A stretch of DNA of 64,000 nucleotides, taken from assembly GCA_960531495.1 (NCBI GenBank), contig OY482861.1, forward strand, positions 1,488,001 through 1,552,000, given 5' to 3'. Within the stretch, counting starts at the first letter, position 1. Every line of letters starts with the position of its first letter. The stretch comes from Zeus faber. Its lineage: Eukaryota; Chordata; Actinopteri; Zeiformes; Zeidae. Below are positions 22,387 to 35,103 of this stretch, piece after piece. The translations under genes and the position numbers were made by a program. Below the pieces are notes generated by a model, which was not told where the DNA came from, made no database searches, and was given only the letters and a program-made list of their open reading frames with translations.

Positions 22387-23930
22387 AACATTCAAGCTAC
22401 AGCTATTTCTCTACATTCTGCTGGTACTTGTAGAGTTAATTGACTAACCGATATGATGGTCTATAGACCAATCAATAGAAAAAATAGTTTCACCTTTACA
22501 GCCAGCAGTAAGGTTTTTGGATGCTTTAAATTGCAGTACACTTGTTCTAGAAAATGATCAGTTTCTAAGTTATGGAGCCATTTCAAAATGTTATTGTCGA
22601 ATTAGTGTCTTGTGCTGTTCTTATTTATCTATTGTGCCTCAACACTTTTAGAAGCCTCGTGGAAAGTCAGTAGTATTTATTTTGGGTTTTTGTCTGTTAA
22701 GAAACAGGTGATCACCAGAAAGTGCGCCTGTAGCCAATTTCCACCGTGACTGGACGAAGCCACAAGCTGGTCATTACAGCAGAGTCTCCAGATAAGAAGG
22801 TATTTTTGTTTGATTATTTATGAACAATACTTGAAGACAAAAGTTGTGATTTTCATGAAAAAAAAAGACTTTCTATGTTTCTAGTTTGTACTTCTTGTTG
22901 GTGACTCCCATCTACGGAGCATTGTGGATGGATTTGTGAAGATGCCAGGGGACCGAGGTACTGAATGCTTTTTTGTCTCGGAGACCTGACGCAGTTTGTG
23001 TTGTAGCCCCTAGCAGCGACTTGACGGCCAGCAGGACCATCGACGAGGCAGCAGTAGACTTTCGCAGCCTCCTGGTCAGTGTCTGCAGTCGCTGGCCAAA
23101 GTTACGCTTCATGTTTAGTACATTTTTGGTAGTATTGGTACTATTAATACTTTTGCTTTGTGAGCTCTGCAGAACATATTTTACATTTTGAAAACAAATG
23201 TACTGTAATAAACACCTTTTTTTTTGTGTGTGTTTGTATAGGTGTTTGTCCTGGACTTCCTTCCGCGTCTGACTATTTGCTCCGTGAGGAATACCATCCT
23301 GTGGCGGCATGCATGGGAAGCATATTTTAATTTTAGTACAGTTAAATGTATAACGGAGTATATATTTTTAGACAAACCAATTCAATAAATATTTCTAATG
23401 AACAAAGTTGACATCTATGTATGCATATTTCTATTCGTCCTAATCGTTGTTTTAAGGCATCAAGTACTTTTCTGCAGCCAACCACTTCCCATTGAACCAC
23501 CCAGAGCTGTGAAGCAGAGATGGTGTAAGTACAATTGTACAATTTGTTGTCATGTCACGTGATGGCTATTTTATGAATAACTTTGCTATGTTGTGAAACC
23601 ATGGCCCTGTGACATTGCTGTGAAATGCTGCTTATCGCCAACTGGAGACAACAGCGCCGCCAACAGCACGAAAGTCAAAGGTTTCTCCCGGCAGGTCACT
23701 TCCAACATTCTCTCCAAAAGTGGTTGTGAAGGGAGAGCTCATCGTGCCTCATCCTTCACCTAACCCTTTTGAGTGGAGACTGGTTGGAAGGGGCAGAAAG
23801 ATAATCGGTTGCACACTGTTATTGTTGGGGTAAGACCCTCTGGAAACTGTGATAGTCTCTGATATTCACTCAAAGTGTACCGATTTTCATTAAACAATTT
23901 TAATATGTTTGTTATGAAACATATGGACAT

Positions 23931-23932
<2 letters not shown>

Positions 23933-23966
<34 letters not shown>
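23933..23966. repeat. (AC)17 microsatellite
   Basis: Counterpart of the 14-unit run at 4467-4494, expanded by three units or contracted in the other copy. Confidence 0.97.
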
Positions 23967-23970
<4 letters not shown>

Positions 23971-24122
23971 CTAACACACTTTAATTAACTGAACAACTTA
24001 CCAGTGAGCGCTCCGGGCTACAGTTGATTCTGCTGTCGGCTCCCCTCAACCGTCCTCTATTGTTTTGTATCCAGGAGATTTTCTGCAGTTTGTTGGTTTT
24101 TTTATTCTCTTTTTAGTTAGTA

Positions 24123-24147
24123 GTTTAGTTTAGTTTAGTTTAGTTTA
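24123..24147. repeat. (GTTTA)5 run
   Basis: Five GTTTA units, one more than the counterpart at 4651-4670. Confidence 0.9.
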
Positions 24148-25106
24148 GTAGTTAGTGCTTTTAGTTGGCCTTTTGTCAAGACATTGTCTTAAATCGACAT
24201 TTTGCTCTATGATTTCACAGGTGGACACAACACCAGTAGCGTCGCCGGAATGATCCATCCCGTTATCAACTTGTTCCATCGCATCTTTCTAGCGCTGTCC
24301 AGTGTGGAGAATTTTATATTGTTTTTATATCAACAATTGTATATCAATTTTATATAAAGAAAATTTTGCTTTGCTTACATGGGAAAGCCACGGTGGGACA
24401 TTGGCAGAAAGCTACTGCCTCCAAGAGGACACTGGGAACGGAGCAGGTTTGCTTTGTTCGTTGTTTTTCTTCTTTTTTCAATGACATTTTTGATAGTAGT
24501 ACTTCATTTTAGTTTTATTTTGTCCATGCATTCCGTTCTCTTGCTTTTTTTTAGGGGAAGGCAGCACCAACCGTTGTGGAGGTGTCTTCAAAGCCACACC
24601 TGCCAGTGATGTGCCAGTTCTTGTGAAGGAATAGCAGCGCTCTCAAACATTTGTCAAAGGTCAGAGTGATGCTGCTCCTTATTATCCTGATATGGAGAGT
24701 GCTACAGTGTTTTCTGATGTTGCAGCAGAGCTTGACGCTAGCAGTTCTGTCATGGGAACAATTGATGTCACTTCTATCAGCGGAACAGGTGATAGCTGAG
24801 AACATTTTTTAACAAAGAAAAACGTAGAACACTTTCAGTGCCGGGAAAGCATACGTTGAGTGTTTACACAAATGGTCCTTTTACGATCTAGAAAAACTGA
24901 GATAACGACTAAAACTTTCGTGACAGTGATATACAGGAATGTAAGATCTCCTGTGAAAGAGTCGGGCGTCACCAAACAAACATATGCCTCAGCATTCAGA
25001 CATCACTTGGTGGTAGAATTATATCATTCATTAACATTGATCATCATTTTTCTCTCACACTCCCTTCTGTTGTTCCCAGTGGAATGATACAAAAGGAAAA
25101 TGCAAT

Positions 25107-26115
25107 AATGCTTAAGTATAATATAATTGAGGCAAAGGGATCAGAAAATGATGTATAAATTGAGTACAATACATTTATACAGAGATATTGTTTTATCTGT
25201 GTCCTTTTGATGGAGGGGCCAAGGAAAATGATGACCATATAACAAGGTGGGAAGTGGCCAGGTGTAATCAAATGTGGAGCAGAAGTCCAGCGGTGGAGCC
25301 GTCTGTGGGGCGCCAATGTTGGTGTAGAAAGCCCCTTCGATAACTGCTTCCAAAACACACATTTCTTCGGCTGTGGTAAGGGGAATGGCAGTAACCCAAG
25401 TAGCCTATGTAGGTATGGTTGAAGTGGTTCCATCGCAGTTGCAGGGTGAGCAGCGTTCAGCGTACACTCACGTTGTCTCCTCAACGAGTACCTAGAGGGG
25501 AGTAGGAACTTTCTTGCGATGAGATACGTGTATCCATATTGGTCGTTCTACCACCTTAACTGCTGCTGCAGTGGTGCGGGTCCCTAACCCTGCTGGAAAG
25601 GTCCTAGGAATCTGGCAGAGTTCCAGCTTTTCCTCTGTAAGTCGCGATCACCACCCATTCACCTGGTCAGCGGCCGTGTAGAGGTCCTTCAAGTGGGACG
25701 GGTAGGGCTGCTTTGACCTGGGCACATAGACTTAAACACTTGGGTGAGAGACACATTTTGACAACATTGTTTGGTATAGGTCCAAGATTGTTAAATGGGC
25801 GTTAAATAGTTGAATAGCAGACTACAGGCTCAGTACAAAAATGAATGTATGCACACTCGTGTAACAACAGAATAATATTATCACAATGTCTAATATGTAG
25901 GAGATAATAGGCGGCCATTTTGACACGCCCATGCATGGCACCACTAGAATATCAAATGACACACTGGGACTGACGAGTGTGCAAAGATTTGTGAATTTCC
26001 AAGTATCTTTTGGAACATGAAATTGTACGTGTTGCCACGCCCACACCGTGTGCCAAAATATATATGTATTTTAATAAGTTTTAGCTGTGAAGGTGTCTTG
26101 TAGACACTCGTCAAG
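25107..26115. other. Block present in copy 2 but absent from copy 1
   Basis: The two duplication copies match up to about 25106 (5626 in copy 1) and again from about 26116 (5636). The intervening 1 kb occurs only here. It holds a small retroviral integrase-like remnant near 25492-25735 and a minus-oriented dispersed-repeat module from about 25860. That module forms an inverted pair with the plus-oriented module at 26345-26500. Loss from copy 1 fits the short filler at its junction; gain in copy 2 is less likely because the repeat module continues smoothly across 26116. Confidence 0.8.
25492..25735 (-). mobile_element. Retroviral integrase C-terminal-like remnant
   Basis: The minus strand encodes TRTTAAAVKV followed closely by RPIWIHVSHRKKV. 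This resembles the end of the C-terminal domain of class I (gamma/epsilon-like) retroviral integrases. It is a small broken fossil, distinct in sequence from the larger retrovirus at 27054-35778, and it lies only in copy 2. Nothing else of this element is recognised with confidence nearby. Confidence 0.4.
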
Positions 26116-27053
26116 TTTGAAGTCGATCCGATAAATCGCCAAGGAGGAGTTTCGCGAAAGTACAAAGCATAAATATGACTAAAAAGTCAGGAAAATTCAA
26201 AATGGCCGACTTCCTGTTGGGTTTCCGTCATGGCGGAAATATATATTTTTTCCAAGTCTAGAGAGGTTACAAATGTGTACCGAATTTTGGGAGTTTACGT
26301 GGAAAAAGGTGAATAGGTCAGAAAATTATTATTTTATTTTCTAGGGTGGCGTGGCAACACGTAAAATTTCATGTTCCAAAGATACTAATTCACGAAACTT
26401 TGCGCACTTGTTAGTCCCAGTGTGGCAATTGATATTGTATGAGTTGCCTGCATGGGCGTGGCAAAATGGCCCGACACACCCTGTTGAAAATTTCAAAACA
26501 TCAAACCTATTCACTTTTTACCATGAAATTAACAAAATTCGGGACACTTTTGTAACTTCTTGGATTAAATGTGTAATTTTAGTCACTTTCCGTTCATTTT
26601 CTCACTTTGTACTTTCGTAAACTCCTCCGAGGCCATTTACCTGGCTTCAAACTTGGCGAGTGTCTACAAGACACCTTCACGATTAAAAGATATTAAAAAA
26701 AATAATAATTGTCACACGATGTGGCCGTGGCAAAGCGTTGGATTTCGTGTTCCAAAAAAAGCTGTGTTTTTGTAATATTTTATCCACTTTTTATGCTTTG
26801 TACTTTCGTGAACTTCTCCTGGGGGATTTTTTGGATTGAGACTCATTGGGGATTAAAAGTTATTAAAACATTTTTTTTTCGTCACGATGCGGGTGTGGCA
26901 ACGCGTTGAATTTTATGTTAAAAAAAACAGTTTACGTGACTTTTGGGGCCTTGAGAAACTACAAAATTATTGCAAAACTTTGCACACTCTTCAGTCCCAG
27001 TGTGGCATTTAATATTCTATGGGTCCTATACATGGGCGTGTCAAAATGATCAA
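25860..27053. repeat. Modular dispersed repeat block, left of retrovirus (copy 2)
   Basis: Same family as 5636-6567 but with an extra minus-oriented module at about 25860-26180. Sequence around 25913-26050, reverse-complemented, matches 26345-26500 with scattered differences, giving inverted arms of about 130 bp separated by about 300 bp. The block stops at about 27053, where the retroviral sequence begins. Confidence 0.75.
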
Positions 27054-27547
27054 CTAGATGCAGTTATCGTGGATGAGGATGTCGGGGTCCTGGTGCTGGG
27101 GAAAGGAGGCCCATACCTATAGCAACATAGGTGTCGCCACATTCCTTCTGTCTCAATGCCATGTACGCTTGTATTTCTGGTTTTCCCAACGCAGTCATGA
27201 TGCATTTTTCACTAGAGTACAAATGCATGGTATACAACAACATCCACATACAATTAACAGAGCAGCAATGATAGCAACGTTGATTATGCATGATAAAATG
27301 AGGCCTTTTCATTTGGAAAACATAGAGTCCAACCAACCAGTGATGTGATCATCCATTCCTGCATTTTCTTTTAGTTCTACGCTCCGTGAGTGGAGTAGCA
27401 ATTCCTCCTACTGGTTCCTGTGTTTATAAGCACATTACTCCATGCCCCACAATCAATATGGGTACCTTAAACCTCGTCCAGCCACCAGTCACTTGTTAGT
27501 CTAGGGTTGGTGGACCACGCATATTTCTCATTCCACTGGTACTGCTC

Positions 27548-27757
27548 CTACCCGGTGGAATCACACTTTATTATGGAACAGAAATCAACATTGAATGCCA
27601 GGATTTGTCCTTCATAAGCATAAATGACAAGAACTGTTTCTTTCATTCGGCCCCACTCTTTGACCTTTGTCATATACTGGTCATACGATAATTGGGGTCC
27701 CACTTGGTAAGAATATGTATACTGTGTAGGGTCCAGGACTTCTCCTAGGGTAAACAA
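27548..27757 (-). pseudogene. Short env-region remnant (copy 2), tentative
   Basis: A 69-codon segment placed where env should begin, just after integrase, with no recognised envelope motif. The assignment rests on position only. Remaining sequence down to 27054 has no recognisable envelope feature. Copy 1 counterpart at 7062-7271. Confidence 0.3.
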
Positions 27758-27788
27758 AAAAAATATTATTTTTTTTTTACATGGTTAA

Positions 27789-28165
27789 TTACAGAATGCT
27801 TACGTCTTTCAGCTGGATCCTTGTTTCTGTGAGAGTTCTTGCGGGTGGGGTGACAGGGGCGCAGTGGGAGAGGTGGTGACAGGGAGCACCAGTTTTATTT
27901 TTGAGCTTTACTGCATGTGAGGTGGCCAACACTACCTCCCAAGGTCCAGTCCACCTTGGCTCAGGCCACTTCTGTTTGTGGACCTTGATGTGGACCCAGT
28001 CTCCGGGGCTGACCACCAGGGTGTGGGGCAGTCTGGGGCAGTGTTCTTGACCTGTGAATACAAAACTCGAGATACTGCGGTTAGTGCTTTGACATATTCA
28101 GGTAAACCTTCCTGGAAATCATCAAAAGCGGGTGATTTAGCTGGTAGGTTGTGAGGACCTGGCAT
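27789..28165 (-). pseudogene. Retroviral integrase C-terminal region (copy 2)
   Basis: Contains GDWVHIKVHKQKWPEPRWTG followed by PWEVVLATSHAVKLK, the SH3-like C-terminal domain of class I-like integrases with a GPY/F-type motif. It directly follows the integrase core. The copy 1 counterpart lies at 7303-7679. Confidence 0.88.
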
Positions 28166-28208
28166 GGGGCGGCCTGTTAATATCTCGTGTGGGCTAAGAT
28201 GTGTTTGA

Positions 28209-29858
28209 CTATGGGGAGAGGTCTCGCATGGACATTAATGCTAGGGGTAGGGCATCTACCCACGTTAGTTTAGTCGTTTTTGTGATGTTCTGTAGAGACA
28301 TACTGAGTTGCTGTTTTGTCTCTATCAGCACCTTGGCCATTTTTTCTTTCAACGTCTGGTTTGCACTTTCAACTAGGCCTTTTGACTGGGGGTGATAGAC
28401 TGAACCAAATCTATGGGAGATACCTAATGCCTGTTCTACCTGGCTGAGTTTTTTATCGCTGGTAAAATGAGATCCATTGTCCGAGCAGATAACTGTGGGG
28501 TAACCCCACCGAGGAATGCGTTTTTTCCATAACCATTTAATCACAGATACTGCATCCTCTCTTTTGCAAGGGACTGCTTCTACCCATTTGGAGAATCGAT
28601 CTACCATCACGAGTAGGTATCTGTACCCTTGTACTCTGTTGTCCCTGCCCATGCCGGTGTAATCTATGCATATTTCTCTGAAGGGGTAGGGGGGCACTGA
28701 GAATGTTCCCAAAGGTCTTTGGTAGACTGTCTTCTTATTTAGCTCGTGACAGACGACGCATTCTGCAATATGGTTGGCCACCATTTCCTCCAGGTAGGGA
28801 TGCCACCAGTCCTGTTTGAGCCTGTTGGTGGTTCTTTTGGGTCCTTCATGAGTCTGTCCATGTGCATCCTTGATGAGGTAGACCAGGAGTGCGGCTGGTG
28901 CTACTGGGCGCCCATCGTGGCTTCTCCATAGGCCGCTGGTGCATGTGGCTCCTTTCTTCTGCCACTGCGAGTGTTCGTTCCATTTCGCTTCTTTCTGCAC
29001 TTCTTTCAGATGTTCCTCTGACAAATTGAGGGCGTTGTCTTCAGTAAATACAATCATCATTGCTGCGCTTTCTTTTAGGTTCCCTCCTGCTTCTTTTGCT
29101 GCTGTGTCGGCTGCGTTTGAATTTCCTTTGGAGTGTCCTTTGCATTTGATGATCTGGATTTTTCGGGGGAGATGTATAGCTTCCAGGAGGGCGAGTATGA
29201 GGTCTTTGTGTTTTACCGGGGCTCCTGCTGACGTTTGGAGTCCTCTTTTCATCCATATGGCTACATCCACGTGAGCTGCAGCGTGTGCGTATGCTGAGTC
29301 GGTGAATATGTTTGCATTTTTGTTTTTTGAGATTTTTAATGCTTTCACCGAGGCGTCGAGTTCTGCTTTTTGTGCTGATGCTGGTTGTTCTATCATCCCA
29401 CTTCTTAGGGTGACGTGGTGTCCATTAATTTGTTGAATGGCTGCGTATGATGCTCTATTTCCCTCTTCTTCTTTGAAACAACAACCATCTATAAACAGGA
29501 CAATTTCTGCATCGGGGTCAGATGTTCCATCCAAGTCTGTGCGGCCCTTTGCTTCCAGTTTCATGAGCTGTACGCAGTCATGGGTGCCATCTGCATACTG
29601 TAGTCCGCCGGCCAAGTTGATTCCATCGGCTGTGTACAAGACATTGTCTCTTTCCAGGGTGACATGCAAGCGCATCTTGTGTTTTGGTGTGGTAAAGGTG
29701 AAATCCGTTTGATCGAGGTAGGATTTGACTCCATGAGTGGTATGCACGATGGTGGGGTGGTAGAAAGTAATGTGGTCGGTTCTCGTAGGGCGTGTGCGAT
29801 GGCAGCCGTGTGTCGTCCACATCCGGAGAGTCCATGTTCCACTGTGTCGAGTTTGCAA
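28209..29858 (-). pseudogene. Retroviral RNase H and integrase-derived region (copy 2)
   Basis: A long minus-strand segment holds RNase H landmarks ([32 protein letters not shown]) and then integrase landmarks: a zinc-binding HHCC segment (H near [11 protein letters not shown], then [11 protein letters not shown]) and a catalytic core ([36 protein letters not shown]). Domain order is that of a retroviral pol. It belongs to the broken provirus at 27054-35778. Confidence 0.92.
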
Positions 29859-29859
29859 C

Positions 29860-31083
29860 TGTGGTGAGCCAGGATCGCGCGCTCACCGTGTCGAGGCTGC
29901 CAGAGCACAGCTTGACAATTCCGTGCTTTTCAGTAACGTCCAAATGGAACGAGGAAGAGATGTCTGGGGTGCATAGGTGTTCGGCCTTCCCCATGAGTTG
30001 TTTCAATCTTATGAACGCTTCCTCCGCACTTGTGGTCCAGTTGAGTGGTGCCTTGACGTTCCGATGGCCAGCTTCCGCAATGGGTTCGCGTGGGGGAACA
30101 GTGTGGTCCACATAATCAGCTATGTGGTGTCTGCTATAGCCAGTGAGTCCCAGGAATGCTAGCATTTGCTGCACGGTGGTGGGTTTAGGGTACTGGAGCA
30201 TTGCCTGTTGTCTTTCCGGGTTGATGTATCTCTTATCTCCCGTGATCCTTTTTCCCAGGAATACCACTTCTGTGCGGCAGACCTGTGCTTTTTCCTTCCT
30301 GATTTTGTAGCCACATTTTGCGATGCGCCGTAGCAGGGATTTGGTGGCCGTGAGGCAATTTTCTACTGTGGTGATGTCCATGAGGATGTCGTCGACATAC
30401 TGGATGAGTAGGAGTTCCTTGAGATCTGCCTTCAGGCAGGCGTTGAATATGGTTGGCGTGCATGTGAATCCTCGTAGCATTCTTGTGTAGGTCTAAGAGC
30501 ATTTTTTAAATGTGAATGCAAACATATCTTGACTTTCTTTGGCCAAGGGGAGGCCAAAAAATGCGTTGGCCAGGTCGATGACGGTGAAAAATTGATGACT
30601 CGGGGAGCCTGCATGCAGGGCGACATGGGGGTTGGGCACTTTTTCAGTAATGGGTTGGACCACCTGGTTGATACGTCGCAGATCGTGGACCAGGCGCCAT
30701 GAGTGTCCTCCAGCCTTGGGTACTGGTAGAATTTGTGTGTTCCACGGTGAATCCGCTGGTCGTAGAACTCCTGCTTGTAAGAGGCCTTCAATGGTGGAGG
30801 CTATTCGAGCAGCTGCCTCGGGCTTGACCTTGTACTGAACTTGCCAAATGGGCACAGCGTGGGCTTTCACTTTGATGTGTATATTGTGGTGTGGTGTGCA
30901 GCCAACGTGGTAGGGGCCGGTGGTCCAGAGGGTTGGCGGTAGTTGGGCGAACATTTCTGCTGCCAGGGGGTGTTCTTCGATGCTTCCTTGATAAGTTCTT
31001 TCCAGGACATTTCTTTCATATATGCCTTGTTCGTAGCTGTTGTGTCCTATTCTCCAAACCGATTTGTCTGGCGTGTGTTGCAA
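29860..31083 (-). pseudogene. Retroviral reverse-transcriptase-derived region (copy 2)
   Basis: Two minus-strand segments carry recognisable polymerase blocks: WRLVHDLRRINQVVQ and FFTVIDLANAFFGLPL in 30493-31083, and the YVDD box (LLIQYVDDILMD) followed by VVFLGKRI and MLAFLGLTGYSRH in 29578-30480. These are the fingers, palm and connection landmarks of class I-like retroviral polymerases. Fossil sequence, broken. Confidence 0.9.
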
Positions 31084-31883
31084 CAGGGGGTTCGTTGTGG
31101 GGACCCAGGTGGGTTGGCGAGGGCTCTTTTGACCATGGGGCCCAATTGTTTGGCTGCATGGTTGGCTTCTACGGCTAGGGTCACATGTGGAACTGCGGTG
31201 TCGTGAAGTAGATACCAGGATTGTTGGTCTGGTGTCAGGCGGACCGCTGCTGCAACTCCTTCGTGGCCCAGATAGAAGTCTGTTGTCTGGAGTCGTTCTT
31301 GTCGTCCCTCCTTTTTCGCTTCCCAGCCTTCGTCATAGATGTCATCACGGTGGCGTGTGAAACAGAGAGTGCAGTGTAGAGGTCCAGCATCGACTTTTTC
31401 CAGAGTTGGTAGGTTTACAAAATGCCACCAGCCGGTGAGTGTGGGGTCGGGGGTGGTATCAGGAGTTCCACCTAAGACGAGTATACGTTCGAGGGGTATT
31501 AGCTCTTCTTTTGGCTCAGAGAAACTAACTTCCAGACCGTGGAGGTTACATATCACAGATGCCCCTGTTCTTCGGAGAAGGTCCCTTCCCATTAGGTTGG
31601 TGGGGCAGCTTGGTGAGTAGAGGTTTTGGTGTCTGACTTTGTGAGGACCTATCTTGGTAGGGAGGGGTGCGGTGAAGGACTTGTGTCGTCCCAGAGAATC
31701 CAACAGTCCGTAATTTCCGAGTGGATAGTTGTATGTAGTACGTAGTATGTTGCCGGCCAGGTTCTTCAAGCAAGACACGTGACAGTGACAGTGACAGTAA
31801 TTCCTTGGAGTGACAGTGATTCCTTGGATTGTACATGGCACTACTGGTTCGGCATTTATTTTTGTCCGTACCACCACTTCCAT
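31047..31883 (-). pseudogene. Retroviral protease-derived region (copy 2)
   Basis: The stretch NLMGRDLLRRTGASVICNLH matches the helix-strand end of retroviral aspartic proteases (usual form, GRDLL near the C-terminus). It lies between gag and reverse transcriptase, as expected for gag-pro-pol order. The remainder leads toward the reverse transcriptase. Fossil sequence. Confidence 0.75.
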
Positions 31884-31898
31884 GTCCCCTGGGCGCCT

Positions 31899-34016
31899 CT
31901 ATGCTCCATGCCATGGCGGGGTGTCCATGCGGGGTCCTCCCTTTCCTCTCGAGGAAGCTCCTCTTCCTCTCTGAGGGGGGCGGTAGGATCCTCTATATAA
32001 TTGCTGGGGTTGTTGGTTCTGGGGGCATTCCCTTGCCCAGTGGTCACTTTGGCCACAGATGAAACATCCTGTAGTTTTCTCGGGTCCTCCCCATCCTCTA
32101 GAGGATTGGAATTGTCCTCTCCCTCTCAGTTGCTGCCATTGGGGGGGGCCTTGGGGGTATGAGGGTGCGGGGGCCCCTGGATACTGCCGCTGGGGATATT
32201 CATAGGGAGTCCAGGCCTGCTGCCATTGGGGTAGGTGCTGGGCTGGTGGGTAGGCGGGGGTTACAGTTAGGGGCTGTGGTCCTGTCCATTGTAGTGGCGT
32301 GGTTTGGGGCGGGGCCTGTGCTTCAGGGGTGGTGACTACTGCTTGCACAGTTGCTTTCTTCTTTTTGTCCGTATTGACTTCATCTTCCAGTTTTTTTACC
32401 TGCATTTTTAGTAGTCTGGTTTGTATGGAATCTTTCTCCAGGAATTCGTCTTCTTGCTTTTTGATGTGTCTTTCCAGGTGATGGATGAGATGGCTCTCCC
32501 ACTGTCTCTCGGTCATGTCTGACAGTCAAACTGTGTCTGCGAGCTACAGCCTGACATCTCCTGGGAGGCCATTTTGGCATTTGGCATCTGCATGTACATG
32601 GGGAGACCCACTAGGCAGGGGTCATGACGTTCTACAGTGCTATCACTCCAGAGCTCCTTTGCTCATGTGAGATAGGCGTGTGGTTCTTCCCCATTTTTAA
32701 ATCTCAGGCCTGCCAGGGCCACTGTGTTGCGTCTGGTCGGCCAGGTTTCTCTCATGGCTGTCCATATGTCATTCCGCATGTGGTCGAATGGGTGCTCGTG
32801 TGCCATGGTGAGGGTTCTAACTTCTCTTTCCAGGGAGGTCAGGGTGATGTTTCCTGCTGTGGCGCGGAGAATGGCTCGCACATCTCTTAGGGCTAGTGTG
32901 TCAGCCGCTGTGTGGTTTTCGAAGATTCGGATCCATGCTGCAGCTCCTTTGTCCAACGCTGATAGGTTGCCTTTGAGGGCCTGCATGTCGCGGTGGTACC
33001 AGGGAACAAATGTTTCTCTTTTGGCGGACTGCTTTTGTTCCTCCTCTCGTTGTCTAATTTTCGAGCGGGTAACTATCCCTATTGCTGACGATCTTCTGGC
33101 CTGGCTTTTGGATGATGCTATAAGGGTTCCTTTTCTTCTGTTGTCGTTTGTGTACTCTCCCCGGGAGCTGCCACTGTTTTTGAATGACCACTTTTTTGTC
33201 TTAGTCTCGTGGTCTGACATGGGTTCTTCTTCCCAGGAGCGGAGGGGGGTGGGGTGTCTTTGTTTTGTTTTCTTAAAGGTGTATTTGGGGACTACAGGCG
33301 TAGGTGAAGGTGTGGGCTGGCTTCGGGTCTTTTGTTTTTCTTTGGGTTGTTGTTTGGCTGTAGCGTCTGCAGGAGGTGCTATGAGATGAACATGGGTTGT
33401 GTTGGCATCCTCTGGTAGTGGGCCACATTGTCCAGTCAGTGTGACAGTTGCGTGGCTAACCCTTGTGGTACATTTCTTTTTCCTTTCTTGATGTCTTTTT
33501 GTGGTTTTTAGGACTGGCAAGTGCATTCGTCGTCCTCTGTATTAGAGGAGAGAAACTCTTTGTGTCTGTTTGATCGTTAGGGGGCGATGTCTGATCATTG
33601 TCCTTGTTCTCACTGTCAGATGGCTTTGGGGAGGGCTGTACTCGGAAATGGATTTGGATCGGTCCTTCCATTACTAATACGGGTGCTTGTATTTCTGGCG
33701 GGGGTGGGGTGGCTATTTTCTGGTTGCTCAGCACAGGGGGCGCTGTTGCTTCAGGTGTGTGCTCGGTCTTAGGGTTGTACGGAGAGGGGGGGTGCCGATG
33801 TGTTTCTTCATCGGCCAGCAGGGAGGGGTAGAGGGATGGGGTGGTGTGTGGTTGGAGTGGGGTGTGACCTTGGGGGATGGGTTCGGGGAGGGGTGGTAAC
33901 TTGTCTTCTTGTGGGGGGTAGGGTTCCTTCTGGGCTTCTACCACTGCCTTGGTTGCGGCATTTCTGATTTTATTGCGACGTTCGACAATCATTTCCGCTC
34001 GAATCCATGCCGTCAT
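31899..34016 (-). pseudogene. Retroviral gag-derived region (copy 2)
   Basis: Fossil gag in order along the minus strand: a proline-rich matrix-side segment (33456-34016), a capsid-like segment (32663-33526) and a segment (31899-32516) that begins with a charged, coiled-coil-like stretch and contains one zinc knuckle, CFICGQSDHWAREC. In a live relative these would form the virion core. Part of the broken provirus; not expected to give a working product. Confidence 0.85.
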
Positions 34017-34536
34017 TATGTGCTGAACCAGCGCCCATTGTGCACGCTGCTTGTTTAACTTGCGCTTTCAAGCCCCCATTAATCCAGGGTTGTTTTTTGC
34101 ATCCACTCCTGCTTCAGCCAGCAGTCTTTTTTCTTCCTCTATCACCTTGGTGCGGTTTTCTGCTGTCGGGGTAGTGTCTTTCGACCACCACCCTGCTTTG
34201 ATCCATTTTTGTTCATATTTATGGAATTTCCAAGTTTCTCAAGCATGGAACTTTGGCTCTGTTCTGTTCTTGAGCTCAGCTACAGCTTCAATACGAATCT
34301 CACTGGTGCCGGGTCTGGGGGATGGGGTCTTTTCCATTATGTTTTTGAATGGCAGGAGAACAAAAGACATGGGAAGAAGTGGGAGGGGGAAACCTCAAAT
34401 GTTCGGATCTCAATGTGTTTCTGGTGCAGCTACGCCACTAGTGGTCTTTTAGGTTATTACAGGTCAACTTTTTTTTTTTATTTGTATTTTTGTTTTATAT
34501 ATTGCCCTTTTATCTAGGGCAATTTGAGGAGGTTGT

Positions 34537-34725
34537 TCATACACATACACACACAAAACCTCTATCACACATGCACAGACTCTATCAAACACACACTCTC
34601 TTAAACACAAAGACTGTCTCAAACACACACACGCCCGCGGTCTCTCTCACATTCACACACACGCATGGTACCTCTCTTTCCACACACACAAGGTACCTCG
34701 TTGCGCACACTCTCACTCACACAGC
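34537..34725. repeat. CA-rich low-complexity tract in retroviral leader (copy 2)
   Basis: Counterpart of 11447-11635. Confidence 0.85.
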
Positions 34726-34903
34726 CGGCAATACAATTTTACGCTAAGTCACGTGAATTGGGCCTTTAACCCTTTAATATTTGGTTTCTCTAAGAACCGG
34801 GCCTTTAACCCCTAAATGCTTGGCTTCCTTTTTACTTTAAAAATGATTCCGGGCCTTTCACCCTTAAATGAAATTACCGACTATCGACTACCCTTCTGAA
34901 GGC

Positions 34904-35103
34904 TGAGTTTAACATTTTTCATTGCCAGACATCACTTAGTTTAGGCATTTCGGAGGTCTTTTCAACAACCGGGCCTAAACGGGATTCGGAATTACTTCAC
35001 GAGTTAAACATTGTTCATCACCAAAACGTCGCTCAGTTTAGGCATACTGGATGTATTCTCTACACACGGGCCCAAACGTTACGTGGAATTACTACGCAAT
35101 TTA
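34904..35103 (-). repeat. 97-bp tandem repeat in retroviral leader (copy 2)
   Basis: Counterpart of 11813-12011, with the same two-unit layout in the leader of the longer provirus. Confidence 0.75.

Larger units (their letters stand above)
22741..24788 (+). pseudogene. SGNH/GDSL-hydrolase-like multi-exon pseudogene (copy 2)
   Basis: Duplicate of the pseudogene at 3275-5311 with the same exon-like pieces. It shares the disrupted second-exon donor (about 23101), the frame change in exon 2 and the TGA in the SRDGV exon, so the gene was already dead before the duplication. The two copies differ at the intronic CA run (17 against 14 units), the GTTTA run (5 against 4) and a few single bases. Confidence 0.7.
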
